NCBI GenBank assembly: GCA_947372005.1
Contig: CANBRV010000011.1
Location: 1-19,446 of the forward strand
Length of the DNA: 19,446 nt
Direction: 5' to 3'
DNA from: Comamonadaceae bacterium
Lineage (GTDB): Bacteria > Pseudomonadota > Gammaproteobacteria > Burkholderiales > Burkholderiaceae_C
A program made the translations under genes and the position numbers. The notes under the pieces were generated by a model that saw only the letters and a program-made list of their open reading frames with translations, made no database searches and had not been told where the DNA came from. Below, piece by piece: positions 14,485-19,446 of this stretch (positions are counted from its first letter, which is position 1; each line of letters starts with the position of its first letter).

Positions 14485-14518
14485 ATTAATTGGGGACAGA
14501 CCCTAATTAATTTATCTG
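14478..14518. repeat. REP-like hairpin between binding-protein and permease genes
   Basis: An 18-bp stem: CAGATAAATTAATTGGGG (14478-14495) pairs with CCCTAATTAATTTATCTG (14501-14518), with one G-T pair and an ACAGA loop. The GGGGACAGACCC core resembles the hairpins that accompany IS200-like REP-associated transposases in many proteobacteria (from memory). It contains the stop codon of the binding protein and ends 7 bases before the permease ATG. There is no T-run, so it is not a classical terminator; by analogy with the REP element between malE and malF it may protect the upstream message and lower permease expression. Confidence 0.8.
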
Positions 14519-14525
14519 ATCGTTT

Positions 14526-16397
14526 ATGTTATTTCTTCTCTATATAGCCCTCGCTGTCTTTGTCGTCGCCTATTTTTTAGCCAAGCGCGGCTTGTTTAAA
14601 GGCGATGTGTTTGTTGCCAGCTCCGTCCTAGGCTGTGCGGCGCTCATGGTGATTTTTATTGCCTACCCAGTTGGCAAGTCACTGATTGGCGCTTTCCACC
14701 CTGAAGACGGCGTGTGGTCACTCGCAGCCTCCGCATCGTCGTTTTGGGAACGCGGTGCCAGCGAGCGCATTTGGGGGTTGGGTTGCCTAAATGTAAGTGC
14801 GCCCTCGCGCTGTGGCGTCGCTTGGAACACGCTCTATCTTGGACTGCTCACGGCTGGTGGCACGGTCATCATGGGAACAGCGCTGGCACTGCTGGCCGAG
14901 CGCCACGTGCGCAAGGACAGCATGATGCAAAAGCCCATGCAGATGCTATCGATGCTGCCCATCATCACGCCGCCATTCGTCGTCGGGCTTGGTTTGATCC
15001 TGCTGTTTGGCCGCGCAGGTGTCGTCAATCAAGGCTTGGAATACATCTTTGGCATTGAGCCCTCGCGCTGGTTTTACGGCGTGCTGGGCGTATGGATTGC
15101 GCAAATGTTTGCCTTCACCCCAATTGCCTACATGATGATGCGCGGCGTGGTGCAAGGCGTCTCGCCCAGCCTAGAGGAAGCGGCGCAAAGCCTACGCGCC
15201 AACCGTGCGCAAACTTTTTATAGCGTCACGCTGCCGCTCTTAAAACCTGGACTCGCCAACGCATTTTTAGTGGGCTTTATTGAAAGCATGGCAGATTTTG
15301 GCAATCCCATCATCGTGGGCGGGCAGTTCAATGTGCTGTCCACCGAAATCTTTTTTGCCATCGTCGGTGCGCAATACGATCAAGGCCGTGCCGCCACGCT
15401 AGCCCTCATCTTGACGGGCTTTGCGCTGGCTGTGTTTGCGCTGCAGCGAGCCTTTTTAGCCAAGCAAAATTTCACCACACTCACTGGCAAAGGCGACGCA
15501 GGCCTGCCCGTTAATCTGCCCGCTGGTGTGCGCCGCACGGTGCTGGGTTTGGCGGCACCGTGGCTCATCTTCACGATCGTGATTTATTTGTTCGCCTTTG
15601 CGGGCGGCTTCGTCAAAACATGGGGGCGCGACTACACACTCACGCTCGCGCACTTCAAAACGGCGTTTGATTTTGAATATGGCACTTTTGGCGGAGCCAC
15701 TTCGTCGTCGATTGTTTGGGCAGGCACGGCGTGGAACTCCTTGTTCACCACGGTCAAACTCGCCGCCATTGCTTCACCCATCACGGCGATTTTGGGATTA
15801 TTGATTGCATGGCTCTTGGCTCGCACCACGTTTAAAGGACAGAGCTTGTTCGAGTTTGCGGCGCTGCTCGCCTTTGCCATTCCAGGCACGGTGCTGGGTG
15901 TCAGCTACATCTTGGCGTTCAACGCACCGCCAATTGAGCTGACGGGTACCGCCACCATCATCGTGCTGTGCTTTATGTTTCGTAATCTTCCCGTGGGTGT
16001 GCGGGCTGGCACGGCAGCGTTTAAGCAAATGGATAAATCGCTAGACGAAGCGTCGTTGATGCTGCGTGGTAACACCTTGCAGACCTTGCGCTATGTGGTG
16101 CTACCGCTGCTCAAACCCGCGCTCATTGCGGCACTCATCTACAGCTTTGTCCGTGCCATGACCACGGTGTCGGCAGTGATCTTTTTGGTGACGGCGGAAA
16201 ACGAACTCGCCACCACCTACATCATTGGCCGCGCGGGCAATGGCGACTACGGTGTGGCGCTGGCATATTGCACGGTGCTGATGCTGTGCATGGGCGTAGC
16301 GATTGCGTTGATTCAGTTGTTAGTGGGCGAGCGCAAACTAGGCAGGCGATCAGCTGCCCCAGCACCCGTCCTCACCAACACCGCAGGCATGACTTAA
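14526..16397 (+). CDS. ABC transporter fused double permease (AfuB/FbpB class)
   Basis: A 623-residue inner-membrane protein made of two permease halves in one chain, about 12 helices. Each half has the cytoplasmic EAA loop that docks on the ATPase: EEAAQSLRANRAQTFYSVTLPLLKPG (near 216-242, only key part listed) and DEASLMLRGNTLQTL (near 507-521), each continuing into LPLLKP. This double arrangement is known for FbpB/AfuB-type importers. The N-terminus (MLFLLYIALAVFVVAYF) looks native, but the ATG at 14526 has no ribosome-binding site because the REP-like hairpin occupies the place where one would be. It is followed after 24 bases by the ATPase gene. Confidence 0.9.
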   Translation: MLFLLYIALAVFVVAYFLAKRGLFKGDVFVASSVLGCAALMVIFIAYPVGKSLIGAFHPEDGVWSLAASASSFWERGASERIWGLGCLNVSAPSRCGVAWNTLYLGLLTAGGTVIMGTALALLAERHVRKDSMMQKPMQMLSMLPIITPPFVVGLGLILLFGRAGVVNQGLEYIFGIEPSRWFYGVLGVWIAQMFAFTPIAYMMMRGVVQGVSPSLEEAAQSLRANRAQTFYSVTLPLLKPGLANAFLVGFIESMADFGNPIIVGGQFNVLSTEIFFAIVGAQYDQGRAATLALILTGFALAVFALQRAFLAKQNFTTLTGKGDAGLPVNLPAGVRRTVLGLAAPWLIFTIVIYLFAFAGGFVKTWGRDYTLTLAHFKTAFDFEYGTFGGATSSSIVWAGTAWNSLFTTVKLAAIASPITAILGLLIAWLLARTTFKGQSLFEFAALLAFAIPGTVLGVSYILAFNAPPIELTGTATIIVLCFMFRNLPVGVRAGTAAFKQMDKSLDEASLMLRGNTLQTLRYVVLPLLKPALIAALIYSFVRAMTTVSAVIFLVTAENELATTYIIGRAGNGDYGVALAYCTVLMLCMGVAIALIQLLVGERKLGRRSAAPAPVLTNTAGMT

Positions 16398-16421
16398 GGT
16401 CAAAAATACAAAGAACCCACC

Positions 16422-17201
16422 ATGATCGAATTTAAAAACGTCTCCAAACACTACGGGCAGAATCCATCTGACGCGCTGGCAGTCGATGGCATCAGCTTTA
16501 CTGTGCCCACGGGCACGCTCACCACACTGCTTGGGCCTTCGGGCTGCGGTAAAACCACCACGCTGCGCATGATTGCAGGACTAGAGTCACCGACCAGCGG
16601 TGAGATTTGGATGGCGGACAAACACGGCCAAATTGAGAACGTCACGCACCGCGCCGCCCACGAACGCAATGTGAGCTTGGTGTTTCAAAACTACGCGCTC
16701 TTCCCCCACATGAACGTGCTGGCCAATGTGAGCTATGGTCTGAAGATGACGGGCGTTAAAAAAGCAGACGCCAAAGCACGCGCAATCGAAGCACTCAAAA
16801 ACGTTGGCTTAGTCGGCTTCGATGATCGTTTGCCCAGCGAACTCTCGGGTGGTCAGCAACAACGCGTGGCACTTGCTCGCGCCTTGGTGCTAGAGCCCGC
16901 CGTGCTGCTGTTTGACGAGCCGCTTTCCAACTTGGATGCGCAGCTACGCCGCGCCATGCGCGAGGAAATTCGCAACTTGCAGCAGCGACTCAAGCTCACC
17001 GTCGCCTACGTCACGCACGACCTTGTGGAAGCGCTAGCGGTATCCGATCACATCGTCGTGATGGACAAGGGCAGCATTGCGCAAATGGGGACGCCGCAGG
17101 AAGTGTTTGAGCTGCCCAAGAGCGACTACGTCAAAAACTTTTTAGGCGAAGCTGCGATGCTGCGCGACGACATCAATCTATTCTTACAATGGCAAAAATG
17201 A
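16422..17201 (+). CDS. ABC transporter ATP-binding protein (short, no TOBE domain)
   Basis: A 259-residue ABC ATPase that powers the importer. Walker A GPSGCGKTT (38-46), Q-loop Gln89 in VFQNYALFPH, signature LSGGQQQR (141-148), Walker B VLLFDEP (161-167), D-loop SNLD and switch His199 are all present, so it should be active. The closest classes (FbpC, AfuC, PotA-like) normally continue for about 90 more residues as a TOBE regulatory domain; here the protein stops shortly after the ATPase core (VKNFLGEAAML, then a short tail). Its stop overlaps the transaldolase start. The truncation may come from a deletion that joined the transporter genes to tal. Confidence 0.92.
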   Translation: MIEFKNVSKHYGQNPSDALAVDGISFTVPTGTLTTLLGPSGCGKTTTLRMIAGLESPTSGEIWMADKHGQIENVTHRAAHERNVSLVFQNYALFPHMNVLANVSYGLKMTGVKKADAKARAIEALKNVGLVGFDDRLPSELSGGQQQRVALARALVLEPAVLLFDEPLSNLDAQLRRAMREEIRNLQQRLKLTVAYVTHDLVEALAVSDHIVVMDKGSIAQMGTPQEVFELPKSDYVKNFLGEAAMLRDDINLFLQWQK

Positions 17202-18145
17202 ACCAACTAGACCAACTCAAACAACACACCACCGTCGTTGCCGACACGGGCGACTTTTTGCAATTAGCGCAGTTCAAGCCAACGGACGCGACGACCAATC
17301 CGTCGCTGATTTTGAAGGCCGTGCAAAAACCTGAGTACGCCCCGCTGATGGCAGAAGTCATCAACGCGCACCGACATGAGTCTTTAGACGAGCAAATGGA
17401 TCGCCTCTTGGTGCGTTTTGGTTGCAAGATTTTGGAAGTGGTGCCTGGGCGTGTTTCAACCGAAGTAGACGCCAGGCTTAGCTTTGATACTGCCACAACC
17501 TTGATGCGTGCACGCAGAGTCATTGCTCTCTATGCAGATAACGGCGTGGAGCGAAACCGAGTGCTCATTAAGATTGCCGCCACATGGGAAGGCATCCAAG
17601 CAGCAGCAGAGCTAGAGCGTGAGGGCATTCACACCAACCTGACTTTGTTGTTTGCCAAATGCCAAGCGATTGCTTGCGGTGATGCGGGCGTGAAGCTGAT
17701 TTCGCCTTTTGTTGGCCGTATTTACGATTGGCATAAAAAAGCCGCGGGCGCTGCATGGAACGAGCAAGAGCGAGCGGGTGCCAATGACCCAGGCGTGCTG
17801 TCGGTAGCTGATATTTTTAACTACTACAAGCGCTTTGGTATTGCCACCGAAGTGATGGGCGCCAGCTTTAGAAATCTTGGGCAAATTACGGCTCTAGCGG
17901 GTTGCGATTTGCTCACGATTGCGCCCGATCTACTTGCAGGACTTGCTGCCAGCGATGCTGCGCTACCCAAGGCATTGGATTCAGAAGCTGCCTCCAATAT
18001 GGCTTTGCAGCGCATTCACTACAACGAAGCTGCCTTTAGATTCGCACTGAACGCGGACGCATGCGCCACCGAAAAACTAGCCGAAGGCATTCGCGCCTTT
18101 GCGGCGGATACCGAAAAATTAGAAGCCTTGATGAGGGCAATATGA
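17198..18145 (+). CDS. tal: Transaldolase
   Basis: A 315-residue TalB-class enzyme of the non-oxidative pentose-phosphate pathway: it moves dihydroxyacetone from sedoheptulose-7-P to glyceraldehyde-3-P, giving erythrose-4-P and fructose-6-P. Signatures are TTVVADTGDF near the N-terminus, KPTDATTNPSLI, the Schiff-base lysine Lys125 in VLIKIAATWEGI, and ISPFVGRIYDW. Two starts are possible: ATG 17198, which overlaps the ATPase stop as ATGA, and ATG 17189 three codons earlier. I prefer 17198 because MNQLDQLKQHTTVV is the usual N-terminus. The stop overlaps pgi by four bases. Full length and intact. Confidence 0.95.
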   Translation: MNQLDQLKQHTTVVADTGDFLQLAQFKPTDATTNPSLILKAVQKPEYAPLMAEVINAHRHESLDEQMDRLLVRFGCKILEVVPGRVSTEVDARLSFDTATTLMRARRVIALYADNGVERNRVLIKIAATWEGIQAAAELEREGIHTNLTLLFAKCQAIACGDAGVKLISPFVGRIYDWHKKAAGAAWNEQERAGANDPGVLSVADIFNYYKRFGIATEVMGASFRNLGQITALAGCDLLTIAPDLLAGLAASDAALPKALDSEAASNMALQRIHYNEAAFRFALNADACATEKLAEGIRAFAADTEKLEALMRAI

Positions 18146-19446
18146 AGTTGACGCAGGCTTTTAGAGACGATCCGCAGCGCTTTGAACATTTTTCGCAAAC
18201 CGTCATGGTTGGCGATCATTCTATTTTTTGCGACCTCTCTAAAAACCTCATCGACCGAAAAATCGAGTTCACGCTAATTGCTCGCGCTGCTCGCGCAGGC
18301 CTAGAGGCCAAGCGGGACGCGATGTTTACAGGAGACGCCATTAACAACACAGAAGGTCGTGCGGTTGGGCATATCCGCCTGCGTGATGCTTTTGATCTTG
18401 AAGTTCGTCCTGTACTTGATGCTTTTTTGACTTACGCTGAAACCATTCGTTTAAATGACAACATTACTGATATTGTCAATATTGGCATTGGTGGCTCCGA
18501 CCTCGGGCCAGCGTTTGCCGTTCGGGCGCTAGATCAGTTTACTAATCACAAAAAACGTTATCACTTCGTCTCTAACGTCGACGGTCATGAAATGAACGCC
18601 GTGCTCAGGCAGCTCAAACCCGCCAGCACGCTCTTCATCATCGCATCCAAAACCTTCACGACAGCCGAGACCATGCTGAACGCCGCCACAGCTCGAGCGT
18701 GGTTTATCGCCAATGGCGGCACGGTGGATGGCTCAAGCAGCTTGGACACAGCAACGCACTTTTGCGCCGTCACTACCAACGTGCCTGCCGCCAAAGAGTT
18801 CGGTATCAACACGACGTTTGGCTTTTGGGATTGGGTCGGCGGACGTTATTCCCTTTGGTCTGCGATAGGGCTATCCCTCGCCATCGCCATAGGGGACAAG
18901 GGTTTCAGAGCATTCCTCGCTGGCGCGCACGCCATAGATACGCACTTCAAAACCGCACCGCTTGCACAAAACCTACCCGTGCGTTTGGGCTTGCTCGATG
19001 TGTACTACCGCAACGATTTAAAGTTTTCAAGTCGCTGCATCGCACCGTATTCGTCAGCGCTCGGCAGGCTGCCAGCCTATTTGCAGCAGCTAGAGATGGA
19101 AAGCAACGGCAAGTCGGTCGATATCAACGGCAAGCCGCTCACAATGTCCACATCTCCCGTCGTGTGGGGCGAAGCAGGCACCAATGGACAGCACGCCTTC
19201 TTCCAAATGCTGCATCAAGGCACGGATGTGATTCCCGTCGAATTCGTCGCTGTGAAGACGCCGACTTACGATGCAGGAAATATCAATGCGGTCTCGCAAG
19301 CCATACACCACAAGGCCTTGTTAGCGAATGTGATTGCGCAAGCGCAAGCGCTGATGCAAGGCAAAGCAGACGCAGGCGGGCACAAAAACTTTGCAGGTAA
19401 TCGCCCCAGCACTTTCATCTTGCTAGACGCGCTCACACCCGAAACA
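18142..19446 (+). CDS. pgi: Glucose-6-phosphate isomerase (3' end outside window)
   Basis: The frame is open from the ATG at 18142 to the right edge (435 residues), with no stop or frameshift. It interconverts glucose-6-P and fructose-6-P. Visible landmarks: NIGIGGSDLGP (113-123), the PGI signature DWVGGRYSLWSAIGLS (231-246), the catalytic glutamate Glu344 in WGEAGTNGQHAF, and the HHK ring-opening histidine block (389-391). The C-terminal second signature and catalytic lysine lie beyond the window. The segment before NIGIGG (TEGRAVGHIRLRD to LNDNITDIV) is shorter than in E. coli PGI, as in the short PGIs I recall from Comamonadaceae. The start overlaps the tal stop by four bases. Confidence 0.95.
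   Translation, partial: MKLTQAFRDDPQRFEHFSQTVMVGDHSIFCDLSKNLIDRKIEFTLIARAARAGLEAKRDAMFTGDAINNTEGRAVGHIRLRDAFDLEVRPVLDAFLTYAETIRLNDNITDIVNIGIGGSDLGPAFAVRALDQFTNHKKRYHFVSNVDGHEMNAVLRQLKPASTLFIIASKTFTTAETMLNAATARAWFIANGGTVDGSSSLDTATHFCAVTTNVPAAKEFGINTTFGFWDWVGGRYSLWSAIGLSLAIAIGDKGFRAFLAGAHAIDTHFKTAPLAQNLPVRLGLLDVYYRNDLKFSSRCIAPYSSALGRLPAYLQQLEMESNGKSVDINGKPLTMSTSPVVWGEAGTNGQHAFFQMLHQGTDVIPVEFVAVKTPTYDAGNINAVSQAIHHKALLANVIAQAQALMQGKADAGGHKNFAGNRPSTFILLDALTPET

Noticed and set aside
18699..19400. A 233-codon plus-strand frame within pgi
   Set aside because: It overlaps the in-frame pgi reading frame, which carries all PGI motifs; the alternative frame is Arg/His-rich shadow sequence.

Overview
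The window reads as ordinary chromosome of a betaproteobacterium, most likely Burkholderiales and Comamonadaceae-like. The basis is gene content and order: nasA-ybiB-cobA, dapA-bamC-MBL hydrolase, and tal-pgi with a short-type PGI. Base composition looks moderate in GC, lower than many members of that family. I see no phage, transposase gene, CRISPR array, rRNA or tRNA.

Layout. (1) 1-2749, plus strand: the 3' end of an assimilatory nitrate reductase, a YbiB/TrpD2-type nucleic-acid-binding protein and a siroheme-pathway SUMT, joined by 4-base ATGA overlaps. (2) 2726-3064: a small Ala-rich lipoprotein gene with a consensus -10 box, a perfect 16-bp palindrome in its leader, and a UUCG-loop terminator facing both ways. 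(3) 3063-9387, minus strand: a long, tightly packed run (TPR/glycosyltransferase-like protein, MFS transporter, a 42-residue membrane protein too short for routine ORF calling, SAM methyltransferase, dapA, bamC, MBL hydrolase). Most junctions overlap by a few bases. (4) 9426-12544: an AEC-family permease (plus) converging on priA (minus). (5) 12545-12923: the only long non-coding stretch. It is very AT-rich and carries two consensus DnaA boxes, a consensus IHF site and nested inverted repeats, so it could be an origin or a DnaA-control locus. (6) 12924-13427: ybeY, minus strand. (7) 13459-19446, plus strand: a binding-protein-dependent ABC transporter (binding protein, fused double permease, short ATPase) running without gaps into transaldolase and phosphoglucose isomerase; pgi continues past the window edge.

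How the genes work together. Region 1 serves nitrate assimilation: the nitrate reductase plus SUMT, which makes the siroheme precursor needed by nitrite reductase. Region 3 combines lysine/peptidoglycan precursor synthesis (dapA) with outer-membrane assembly (bamC), an old conserved pairing, together with less understood genes. Region 7 is the most interesting. The transporter would usually be annotated as ferric-iron uptake, but it is fused by overlap to tal and pgi, and its binding protein has a His-Asp...Glu pattern that matches my memory of the sugar-phosphate binder AfuA. I infer that it may import sugar phosphates that Tal and Pgi then process.

The main things worth a second look are this transporter-tal-pgi unit, the origin-like AT-rich region beside priA, a REP-like 18-bp hairpin planted exactly between the binding-protein stop codon and the permease start, and the hidden 42-residue membrane protein.
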